Shown here: positions 12,147-22,600 of the stretch, in pieces
How the letters are laid out: the number at the start of each line of letters is the position of its first letter
Numbering within the stretch: the stretch's first letter is position 1
From: Ectocarpus siliculosus
Lineage: Eukaryota; Sar; Phaeophyceae; Ectocarpales; Ectocarpaceae
Length of the DNA stretch: 64,000 bases
Assembly: GCA_000310025.1 (NCBI GenBank)
Contig: FN649749.1
Span: 150,217-214,216, forward strand
Direction: 5' to 3'
Position numbers and translations under genes: made by a program
The notes under the pieces: model-generated
Told to the model about the DNA's origin: nothing
Database searches by the model: none
Seen by the model: only the letters and a program-made list of their open reading frames with translations

Positions 12147-13095
12147 GTTGGTCCTCGTGTTTTGTGTACACGCTCTTCTTTGGTGTGTGTGGGGCTCCCA
12201 AGCCATTGCCATCCTGGCATCCAACAAGCCATGTGTTGACGTGAGCGTATGTCAGGGTGATTATGTTCTGGTGGAAGAGGAGCGGAATTGCTGCCGCTGT
12301 CGAAAGCAGCCAATCAAGAGGAGCGGACGAACCAAGCGCTGACTGACAGCAGAGATGTCGACGCCAGGGCCAAGCCATGTAGAGGTTCTCACGCGAACGA
12401 TGGAGGCGCTGCTGTTGCGAATGGCGTTGCACTGGCCCGCAATGCTATAGATATGGGTCTTGGCCGTTCTTTGGGCATGCCGCAGCGCGGTATTCCCGCC
12501 GACACGCCATGCATGACGGTACGAAGCCTGCACAACGAACGTCTCATATACCGTGGTATGTAGGTTGCATCATAAGATTCACCATCCCTCAGGACCGATT
12601 TTCAAAGCTCGATTACTCGACGACGAAGACCATGCCGAGTTCAAGTGATGCGTTTTTCGGAAAGCTCCCGAGGAGACAGTTTGTTCCAACGCCTCCCGCC
12701 GTTCTCGGCGCCGTCACTGTTACTCTTCTTCTTTGCCGAGAAATCGAGCTTTGAAATCGGCCCAGGGGGTGTGATACCGACCTCTTATTCGCAACCTACC
12801 GTAGCCACATGTGAGACTCGCAACCAACCAACACGTGCACGTGGTGGAGGGCCACACACAACAAAGACGCTTTGCTGGTATGCACATCGCAGAGCATAGC
12901 ACGACATGCACACGGCGCGTGAGTCCATTCGTTGTATTGCGGGACGTGTGACGATGGCCGCATGGCGCACTATTGTACCACATTTATCTTCGTGGCGTAC
13001 ATATAACAGACGCTTGTTGTGTTGCCCTACCCCGCGGCACACAAGTTCCAGAAGCCTGGAGCGAAGTCACACGCACAGCAGCGTCCTCGCTTGAC

Positions 13096-13222
13096 TCACA
13101 CACCTTTGGCGGTATACATGTCCCCGCCCTTGTATCAAACGACATCATTGGCCACCCTGTCTCACACATATTTGACGGTACACATGCTCCCGCCCGTCTA
13201 TCAAACGACCTCGTTTCCTTCG
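13096..13222. repeat. Two diverged tandem copies of a roughly 72-bp unit
   Basis: CTCACACA, then CGGTATACATG / CGGTACACATG, CCCGCCC and TATCAAACGAC recur at about 13096-13150 and 13168-13222. Confidence 0.6.
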
Positions 13223-13586
13223 GCAGGAGTGTCCGGACATGACAAACGAACGCCCCCGCAACCAAGACGCCTCGTCGTGTCCGCGGGGTCAAATCAGCTT
13301 TCACAATGCTTCGTGAACCACTTAAACCGATAGACGCCACCGGCGCCAACCGATTTGCGACACTCTTCGTCTCATTTCTTTCGAGTGCCCCCTCCCCATC
13401 CAACCAAGACATCTCTAGCATCACCTCCCGTCCACAAATGTATTATGCTCCTTGGATGCCACTTATCCCGCCCGGTTTCCCGAACACCGCACGCCTCGGT
13501 GATCGATTGAAACCGGGCGGGCCGGTGTCAGCGGCCGTCACCGTCATCGTCTCCCTCCGGCTCTGGACATGCTGCAGAAAAACAGG

Positions 13587-13655
13587 AGACAATACAGCAG
13601 TATTGCAATGCTGAAAAATATGGAGGCGGAACAGCAGTATCGCAATATAAATATC
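13587..13655. repeat. Short duplicated AACAGCAGTAT(T/C)GCAAT motif
   Basis: A unit with CAGCAGTATTGCAAT recurs within 40 bases as CAGCAGTATCGCAAT. The same core is found again at about 15113 (TACAGCAGTATTGCAT) and in shorter form elsewhere in the window. Confidence 0.5.
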
Positions 13656-13941
13656 TTGAGACGGGGGTGTTTTGAGACAAAACAGTGACGACATCTCGGA
13701 GACGCAAGGCCTGCCGTCTCGACAGCGGAAGAGCACAAGCTGAGAAAGAAGTGATATTTTCCCCCTGTACAGGCAGTAGGCGCAACGAGACATTCCCGCG
13801 AAAGCTTGGCAGCGTTTAGGGAACGTGGGTGCCCTCGCCTGGGAACATGGCATGTGAACCACACCAGGACAACCGAACACAAGCAACGCCGCTAACATTT
13901 GTTGTGCATGAAAATCCACCTCCTTTCAGCGTTCAGCTGCA

Positions 13942-14301
13942 ATGGACAACGGAGTTAGTGGTAGCGAATGGGGTTCTTTCCAATCAGCGTTGACAAAGAT
14001 GTCCGACGCAACCCTAGCTAAGCACACAAGGGCTACTTCAACTCCACCGCTTACCTACGGACTGAGAAATCTGCAAAAGTGGAAGATCTCCCAACAGGGG
14101 CAACGCTGGCTCCGATTCTACACCGAAAGTGATATCCGGCAATGGCACCTGGCCGTTGCAGCAGTGGTGAACATGAGAGAGGACGAGCGCGCAGGGGGCT
14201 TGTCAGGAACAGCTACATTTCTTATCTGTACCAGCTGCTGCCAAACGCCACAGCGCCAAGGCCAGAGAATAAAAGCAGTCGACCGCCCATCTGAACCATA
14301 A
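13942..14301 (+). CDS. Orphan open reading frame, 119 residues
   Basis: ATG to TAA without introns. The product is rich in Ser, Thr, Gln and Arg; a central stretch reads LQKWKISQQGQRWLRFYTES. No signal peptide, membrane segment or known motif. Its composition is more protein-like than neighbouring frames, but there is no supporting splice structure, promoter or homologue that I can name. It may be an exon of an unknown gene or non-coding. Confidence 0.2.
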   Translation: MDNGVSGSEWGSFQSALTKMSDATLAKHTRATSTPPLTYGLRNLQKWKISQQGQRWLRFYTESDIRQWHLAVAAVVNMREDERAGGLSGTATFLICTSCCQTPQRQGQRIKAVDRPSEP

Positions 14302-14341
14302 ACGCTCTTGTGCCGGGTTGATGCTGAACTTTATGTCACGG

Positions 14342-14372
14342 TGTACAGCATATCCACTATGCTACAAGTCAG
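14342..14372. repeat. Solo copy of the 47.6-kb hairpin arm
   Basis: 31 bases here are identical to 47564-47594, one arm plus the first loop base of the large hairpin. No inverted partner lies next to this copy. Confidence 0.85.
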
Positions 14373-17300
14373 ATAACACTTTAGGGTCGGGGGCGCGAGA
14401 GCTCGATATCGTTCTTTTGATGCGTGACGGTGCAACGTTCAGCATACACAAACCACTGGAATACCGACGGAGAAAAGGTTGACAAGAGACAAGGAGAGTC
14501 TGTGGATACAGTACACGGCGATTTGCCCCACGGTAAAGGAAGTGATCGTATCGCTCTGCTGCGTGGTAAGGCGCGTTTACCTTGGCTGCGGTGGATAGAA
14601 AGCCTCCGCGCTTGGCGTATCGCCCACCACTCCTCCTGTTGGGCACAAGCACGGGGACACGTCGCCACATACTGGTGAAACATTACGTCACGCGTCAAGT
14701 TCAGGAATAATGAGCGGGCGAGATCCCTCCTCTTTATAAAAAATTCCTACGCGGGTGAAGACCCGATGCAAGTATCACTTGAGATTTTTGATCTTGAGAT
14801 TGTACGTGTACACAGCAGTCAAACGGAACATCACAGCAACAAAATGTTCAACCATGAGCGCTGATATTCGTTCTGTAGCTGATTTAACAGCTCACCAACA
14901 CTTGCACTATCTGTCGGGCCGGATACTCACGTCCCCCTGCCAGGAAAATGACTCATGCATCGCCGGATACCGCGTGCGAGAGCAACAACAAACCCAATTC
15001 GGGGAACTCTTTTCTCTGTAAAGAATGCCGTTCAGCTGGTTCCGTCGAGCCTATTCCCGTAGAGCCTTGCTTCCGCGGCAACTTTTGGTCCGGGGATCTC
15101 GTAGTGTCATGTACAGCAGTATTGCATCGCGGAGGCGTGACCACCGATGTGTTGTGAGTATGTCCGTCGACTGATGCAATACACAGCACCTTGTGACAGA
15201 TAGATACCACCGTAGACGACGTAGCGAGACTGACCGCTCTCTCGCGCGCGGGCGTGGCCGATGTCACAGCCAGTGGAGGTGTTAATGCTCCCGGCGCCCG
15301 AACCAGCCCGAAATACGTACAGCGTACAGATACATCCATGCATGACAACGCGTTGACTCATGCGTCGTACGCACCGGAAAGAACAAAACCGATCAACGCA
15401 ACTGCTGTGTGTCTGGTACATAGGTGTATTGCAGCAAGCTTCCCGTCTTTTGTGTACCGTGAGGCTGGTGTACAGCAGTAGTCTGGAGTTTACTGTACAC
15501 AGGCATGCGGTTTCTTCGAGCTATGGGTCAAGGAGGACGTTGCCATTGGGTATGTATGTACGAACACGTACAAGCTCCGCGCAATGCAAGATGTCGGGCA
15601 CAAACTCAGAGCAACAACAGATTCACACCCCCCACCCAGCGAGGGAGGCGAGAGGGCTACAACAGCCATCGAATGACGACTCAGAGACACACCCAGCACC
15701 CCAGCCTGCGGCACGACCGTACATAGACTACCACGATATGCCTGTAATTTATGCCTGAGAGTCGTGAAGTACCATATACTGAGAGGGAAATTGTGGTTTG
15801 CTCTCACCGTGAGCCTGTTCGCGCGCAGCGAAGGCCCGCCTGCATAGCCACCCGCGTTACCCGGGGAGGAAGTGATCCCCATACCATGAGACTCCCACGC
15901 CACGGAAGCACGCAACCGCAAGAGTGTGAGGAGATCAGATCAGAAGCCCCCTGCGTTCTTGTGGCCGGAGCCGGGCCTCCGGCCTGATTACGCCGCATCG
16001 CGGTGGTAGTTGCGCCGCACCGCCGACCCGCGGAGAGAGATGGAGAGACGGTGAGATGTTGGAGCTGCCACGGGCTAACGCTGTGCTCACACGCCCCGCT
16101 GATAGATGGTGGGAGATTGAGAGATGGGCAGCGTCCTGAGGAGAAGGAAGAGAGTGCCTGGTGGGAGAGAAGCAGGCGGAAGGAGTGATGAACTTGAACA
16201 GCCGGTGCGCTGCATCGGACACCCACCTCTCGAGCCCTCCCACAACAAGCGAAGCAGTTTCACGGCCAGGGCGTTGCTGCTGCTGATAACGTGAGTCGCG
16301 CTGGCTACTTGTGGGTGACATCCATGTACTTTGTTGCCATGGTCTTGCTGTAAAAGCTGGAGGTCTTCGAAACACGATGCCATATCTTTCTCTTTGCAGC
16401 GGCAGCGGGGCTTTGGGCGCTCTCCACCCGCGGTGGTGTAGTGGCCTTGAGGCTGATGGTTCGCTGTTCCTCGGAGGAGCCTCTATGAAGCACGCGATTA
16501 CATATGCATTACACAGAGGGAAGAGTCCAGACACACAGCACTCGGGTATGTACAAGTGGCAGAACACATGCAGTGTCTCCAAATATTCATGTAGTCCGAC
16601 AGGTAAGAAGGGGGGATGGGAATGCGGGCCAATAGGCAAACTAGTCTAGGCATGGCCGAGATCCTCCGCCAGTATACCAGCACACAACATTTTCACGCAT
16701 GTGATCGCCGACACCATCCTTTCTGTCTTTCTAGGCGTGTTGCTCCAGGATCGTTTGCTTTTTTGCGAGTGATGGGGTGTTTGTCTGTCTTTTTTTTGTA
16801 TTTGCGTTCTTCATTGCATTGACCCGCTGGGTCATGTATGATATGTCCCCGGATTTGGATGCCATGAAGCCAAGGAACGATTACAGTCATCTACCTGTAG
16901 AAGTCAGAAAGAGTTTCGCAATTGACATAACAGCAACAGCAGCAGCAACAACAACAACAACAACGACCGGAGCTGAACCACAGATTTGGCGAGGCAACAC
17001 GGTTGGAAATGGGGTGTCCTGCTGCAACAACTGGCCGTGCAGGCCAGCAAGCAGACCCTCCACATTATACCACTTTTGGGCTCATACATGTACACAACAC
17101 GACCGTCCGTGGAGAGCAAATGCACAAGGGGGGCGCGGGATAGCATACCGGAACGGAGCACTTCGATTTACCTGCCATATAGGGATTGTTGGCGCTACGA
17201 GTGTATTCAGTACCGTACCGTGCCTAGTGTCCGCTGCGATTCTGGCCAGTGTCGCACATGCCGGAAATAATGCACAAGGATGGGGGGGAGGCACAAAGGA

Positions 17301-17610
17301 GAAAGGCGAGATTTACAGAAGCAGCCCCGCAAGCGTGAGTTCTCTCCGCTGTCTACGGCGGTACCCTCCGAATCGTGTTTCATGTTTCTCTCGAGAGACG
17401 ATTGCCACGACATCGGAAAAGAACGCGACGAGCCTGTAAATCTGTTCTCGGGTGCTGTTCGTAGTCCTTACTGCCCCGCCCCCCCCCGAGGATCTTCCCA
17501 TCCAACACGCACGGCCCAGACGCAACTACGCACGGCCCCGTTCGTGCTTTGACGAAACTGTTGATATGTGTTCATTGTCTCTCACCGCCTGAAACGGTGA
17601 CTCGGAACAG

Positions 17611-20600
17611 TCTGGCAGTGGTGGTCCTCTGCTGGTACGTCTTCGGCAAGGCTCTCCGAGACATCGCGGCCGGGGTACCGATCTCGAGGAAGGGGTATCG
17701 AGTCGGGGGTGTTCCGGGTGTCATCTCGGAGGGCTTCCACGCGAGGGTAAGGGGTGGTAGTGCTCGTGGTCGCGCAGCCAGCGAGAGTTGTCGAGCGTCT
17801 CCACCGTTCGCAGGCACACGCAGAACGAACGATATGTTGACGTGTAACAGGGAGAATAAGTTTGGGTGGTGCGCACTCGATTAGTGGAGCGGTTGGCCTC
17901 AAGTTTTGCGCCAGGGGGTCAAAGCAGTAGCTCCACGTTCGTCCATGCTGTTTGAAATTGTACCGTGGATGTTACTGTCGTTGTCGTCGTTGTTATCGCT
18001 ATATCTTCGAAAACATTCTGATCTTCCTCTCAATCCAGACCCTCCCTCTTCCTTCCTCTTCAAAGGCAAAGAAAATATCATATTTCGCGTTCGCCAGCTA
18101 CCCCGCTGAACACAACTACAAACCAAATGAAGGCGGAGCGAAGACCCTTTTGGACGCTTGGTACTTGCCGTAAAGAGCACGGTCTTAATTTATCGATACA
18201 CGAGCGGTGACGTGTTATGTGATAGTCGCAAGCCTCTGATATGTGCGTACCCCTTTGTGGCCGTCCTATCTCCTCTCTCAGCGATGGGCGATGGCGAGGG
18301 GCGGGGTGGCCCACCCCAGGGAAAGAGCTATCGGAGAGCCGGCGGGCTTGGTGTTCCAAGAAACGGGGAATAAGGAGGGAACATCGCTGCCAGCTGCGGC
18401 CCTCTTCGCCGCTGCTGGGCCGCCTGTTGTCGTGCTGGAGGGGGCAGAGCACCTCCAGGTAGAGAGAGGGGTTGTGCCACGGTAGCTTCGGGTTCGGTGT
18501 CGAGTAGGGCGGAGGGGAGGGCGACGGCGGTAGCGGCAGAGACAGAGAGCGTCGTATTGACCAGGAGGCGTTCGAAAAGGTGGACTGATGACAGCACGAT
18601 CGAAAGTCGCCGTAGATCGCTTGCAGGCAAAGACGCGATGGCGGTCATTGCTTGTCGACTCAAGCGGGTGTGGGGAAGAAAGTGGGAGACGGCAGAGCAT
18701 GATCATAAACAATGGCGGCGTACAAGGGGTACGTACGTCTAAGATGCTCAACGATCGTGCTTGAGCCTCGACCGTACTTTGGTTTCCTCTCAAGCGCGCC
18801 TTCCGTGTCCATGTGCTTCTGCCGTGCTTCCTCCGCAGAACGTGATCCGTCGTTGCTTGGATGCGGACGGATGCGACTCCGAGGGCATCACCCGCGAAAT
18901 CCGGTCACAAGTGTCAGTGCTTGTCCTCGAAGGCTCGAAGTCGGCAGCGAAGCCAGAATCGGCATCACGCGAAGACGATGCAACGGGTGACTGCGATGCG
19001 TCATCATCCTCTTCGCCACCAGTCGTTGGAGACGTCGACGACGAAATAGACGACCCTTCTAGGGCCACCGGCAGAGACGACACGGCATCGCCACGGGAGC
19101 TAATCGATGCCCGAGGTTATGATGGGAGCCCCGGCACGGAGTGGGGCGGGGGGGGGGGGGAGGCGGCCTCAAGCCTGGCGACTGCTGCTAGCGCCGGGTC
19201 AAGGATGGAGAAGAGTGAAGAGCATGTGCTTGCGGAAGCGTTATTTTGTGGTGACGGGGGGAAGGGCCAGGCGTTAGAGGGGCGGATTGATGGTGGGTGG
19301 TGGGACGCTTGGTCACCCGGCCAGGGGAGACGGGGAGGAGACGCGGAGCTGTGGACAACAGTGTTGGTTGCTTCGGGTTGGCGATGGGACGAAGTCGAGA
19401 CTTTGCTTGAGGTATGGAGACATGCCGCCGCAAGTTTTAACTCTTTGCGCTACCGCTACACCGTCTTTGTAGACCTGAATGCGCTCTCGGCAACCTTTGA
19501 GGCTTCAAACCAGCTTCAGCCGAGGGTAGCCCCACTGGGGAGCAAATTATTCGCCATCTTCACAAACCACTGTCACACGTGGCACTGCTGTAGCCTATGA
19601 GTATTATATTTCATGCACGGGATGGACGACCGAGCTACGATTTGCGCCTCGCTTCCGTGTCCGCCAGTTCGTGCACGTTTTGTCAAGCGGGTCGCCCGTA
19701 TTTTCCGCCACTTCCGTCGTCTGGTGGAACCCGTGTGGCCGGTCCAGCGAACAGCGTTGCTCGAACTGCACACCGGTTGCTCGAGCTGTCAGCGATATTT
19801 TATCTTCCGACAACCCCCTTCAATGCGCCCGCGTCCATTGCTTGGCCCCGCCACCCACTAAGAGCAGGTGCTTCCCGAGACCCCTTGGCTGTATCTTTAC
19901 CACGAGCGCGACGACAGCACTTCCAAGCCCTGCCTGCAGGTGACGACATAGATAAGATTTTTCCAGATGCTGCTACCGTACACGTTGAGGTTGCGAGACG
20001 ACAGTACTACTCTGGCAAGGTCTCGATTCCGTATCCGCATCTAAATTCCGTATTGGGACACCGGAGTTTCTATGGAACGTGTTTCGTTTTTTCCACTCTG
20101 TACTGCCATCGGGTCCAACTCTCAATCTCTTTTTCTACCTTCCGTACCCCTCCTCATTCTTCTCTGTCTATCTCTTATCTCTCCCCCACTCTCGCTGTCT
20201 TCTGCCCTCCCCCCATCTCTTCTCCGCTGGCAACGCGTACCGTACTTCTCTAGAGCTCTTCTAGATACGCCGGAACGAGGTCGATGCATGACTCGAAACA
20301 CAACGGTCATGGTCATGGGGTGGCTATGGCGTCGTCTCGCCTAACGGCAGGGGCAGCCGCCAGGGTGTTGACGAGGCTGTTCGGGGCGAAATTGCACCCC
20401 GGCGGGGAGCTTGCAATGTCACAGGTGCGCTCGCTAACTGCACTGCACGACTCTTTCGGTGGAAGTGGCACTACTACTACTGCTGCCATTTACTAGAACC
20501 GCTCCACTAACGACTCTGTCTGGGAGCCCGCTGTTTTGAGCGGAGAGTTGCTAGACTTGACTGGTACTCTTGGCTTCGCGTGAGCCTACGTGCCTCTTCG

Positions 20601-21600
20601 CCTCCGTGTCTATCCTCTACGTTATTCGCTTTGCTGTTAAGAGCACTCGGAGCGCCCTTATTTTGGCGTTGTGCGGGAACTCCGGAGCAAACCTGACGTA
20701 ACTCATTTATCTTCGTCGATCGCCTTCCCCGCGACAACGGCTCCGTAAATGGTGGATATGCATGCCCAGCTCCACGCTACACACGCGGCCACCGACGACG
20801 AGGAGCTCTCCGCAAACGGAGCACCGCATTCGGCGGCTCCGGCAGCAACTGCCGCGGCAGCGTCAGGTTTTCCCTCCCTCGGCGAGGGGTTTCCTTCTGA
20901 AGAAAGCGTTTCTCTTGCAGATGCGTGTCGGGACCCGTGCAGGGAGGGCGCCAAGGTACAAATGACCGCAGTAGCTCAAGTTGTTCTGTTTTGTTAACCG
21001 TGTCGATATTCGGTCAACAGATCTTTTTTGTCCAACACACCGGTTCTACCACTCCACACTGGCCCCCCGTTACAAGGACGTGTGTGTTGCCTCCGATTCC
21101 TACCTCCGGCTAACGTTTTTCGTCAATAGGTTGGGCGAGTTGCCCTTCCCCGGTCCAAGTACGTACGAGGAGAGCGCTGCCAACGATGAAAAGGTATCCT
21201 GCTGCTGTCGTCGCGCTCCAAGGTCGTGATGTGGCAACGAACCCTCCCTACCCCCCACGTTGCCGTGAACTGGTTGTGTTTTAATTATCTTTTTATCACG
21301 GCGATCTTCTAGGTGCTTGGTGGCCCTTTCGACACTGTGTGGTGGTGGGGGTCCGGAGATAATCTGACAAGCAACCGGATCCTAGAAAGACATCGTCATG
21401 GGGGAGTAGAGGGGGGCAGCCCCTGCGGCAGCAGCTCGAGAGAGACCGTTGGTATCGCTCCTCCTGTCGAGGGTGATGCCGGGCGAGTCTCTCAGCAACG
21501 GAAAATCCATGTAGGGACCGGCAAAGCCGGCGGCCTCGGGAAAAAGAGTGGAAACAGCGAATCAGGAAAAGGGACGGGCGAAAACGGACTGTTTCATAAC

Positions 21601-21633
<33 letters not shown>

Positions 21634-22472
21634 GTGGCATCAGCAGCAGCATTCGCGGCGACCGGGGAGGAGGAGGATCGGCGTGATGACGTTAAGGCGT
21701 CGCCGCCCCCGGTCGAGGAGGAGGGTCTAGCGGTGGGAGAAGATCCCCAACGGCGGTGGGACAGGGGCCTCAGGCGCATGGTTGACGGCAATTCTCCCTC
21801 GGTAAGCACTCGAAACATTTGTTTTGACATAAATATTTAGCATGTTTATTATTGGGTTGGGTTGAAGGGTCCGGGCGTAGACTCAAGAATTTTCTCTGGG
21901 GGTCCGCAGAATGGGGACACGGGGAGAATAGCGGTAGTACACACACCTCGGTCTGAACGCGTCGACAACGGTTTCATGATGGTGCCCTGGGGATGTCGGG
22001 CGGGGCACATGCCACTGCCCCCCCTTACGTCGCCCCCCACGTTTGCCAACAATATCATTTTTTTGTGTGGTGAGCGTTTGGCCGTGGGATGGTACACAGG
22101 CGGCTAATTGTTGTGGTTATGCGTTTGCAAGCTGCTGTGGGTGTTTCGTACGATGCGGGTTGGTGAAGCCATTACTAAGGTCAATGAGGATGACCTTATC
22201 ACGAAATGTATGTATTACTTATTGCCAGTAGCCCTCCAGGCGTTACATCAGTACATACATCTACGTAGCCGCCGCTGTCGTTGCCAAGGCCAGAACGGAC
22301 TTGGGTCAATAGGCCAATAGAGGCTCTCCCTCCGCCGGCCGTAGTTGGAAACAAATGCACAGCAAGCGCGCCAGCCTCTCCAACGGTTATTGGGAAGCAC
22401 CTCGCCCTCCACGCCGCCAACTCAACGGCGATCGGCTCGCGCTTGGCGTGTATCCTGCGTGCTCCGCCCTGA
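17611..22472 (+). CDS. Multi-exon gene of unknown function
   Basis: A chain of open exons joins in phase: 17611-17746, 18839-19411, 19918-20019, 20254-20424, 20770-20955, 21077-21193, 21313-21801, 21910-22069. The 3' end is unresolved: either a terminal exon from 22228 (stop at 22318-22320) or one running to 22472. The 5' end lies upstream of 17611 because that exon starts in mid-codon. The product begins with a hydrophobic stretch (LAVVVLCWYVFGKALRDIAA), then VPGVISEGFHAR, followed by acidic, Ser- and Gly-rich linkers with islands such as GPFDTVWWWGSGDNL, RIAVVHTPRSERVDNGFMMV and IFPDAATVHVEVARR. A His/Ser run comes from (TCA)n at 21600. I do not recognise a family. The consistent phase-0 joins make coding likely, though single exon edges (19918, 20770, 21077) are tentative. 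Confidence 0.55.
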
Positions 22473-22600
22473 TTCAGAAATATATGGACATAGAGGTGTG
22501 CATGCGAGGGCCTACGACCTCAACACTACCGTAGTGGCCTTATCATTCTGCGTAGCCCCCAGCCCTTCCCCTTCGCGCTCGTTTTGGCACGCGGCAGTGG

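Larger units (their letters stand above)
12147..17610. other. Gene-poor stretch with small repeats
   Basis: No gene with recognisable domains. Open frames of note: 13942-14301 (+, 119 codons, starts at an ATG) and 16777-17439 (+, 220 codons, begins hydrophobic and contains ACA/Thr repeats). The latter could be 5' coding sequence of the next gene but has no phase-proven link. The minus-strand 234-codon frame at 15935-16639 has composition typical of a shadow frame. A TATA-like string (TTTATAAAAAA) lies near 14731. Confidence 0.4.

Noticed and set aside
15935-16639. 234-codon minus-strand frame
   Set aside because: Composition is His/Pro/Ser/Arg-rich without motifs, several other frames are open over the same bases, and no splice partner was found; typical shadow frame.
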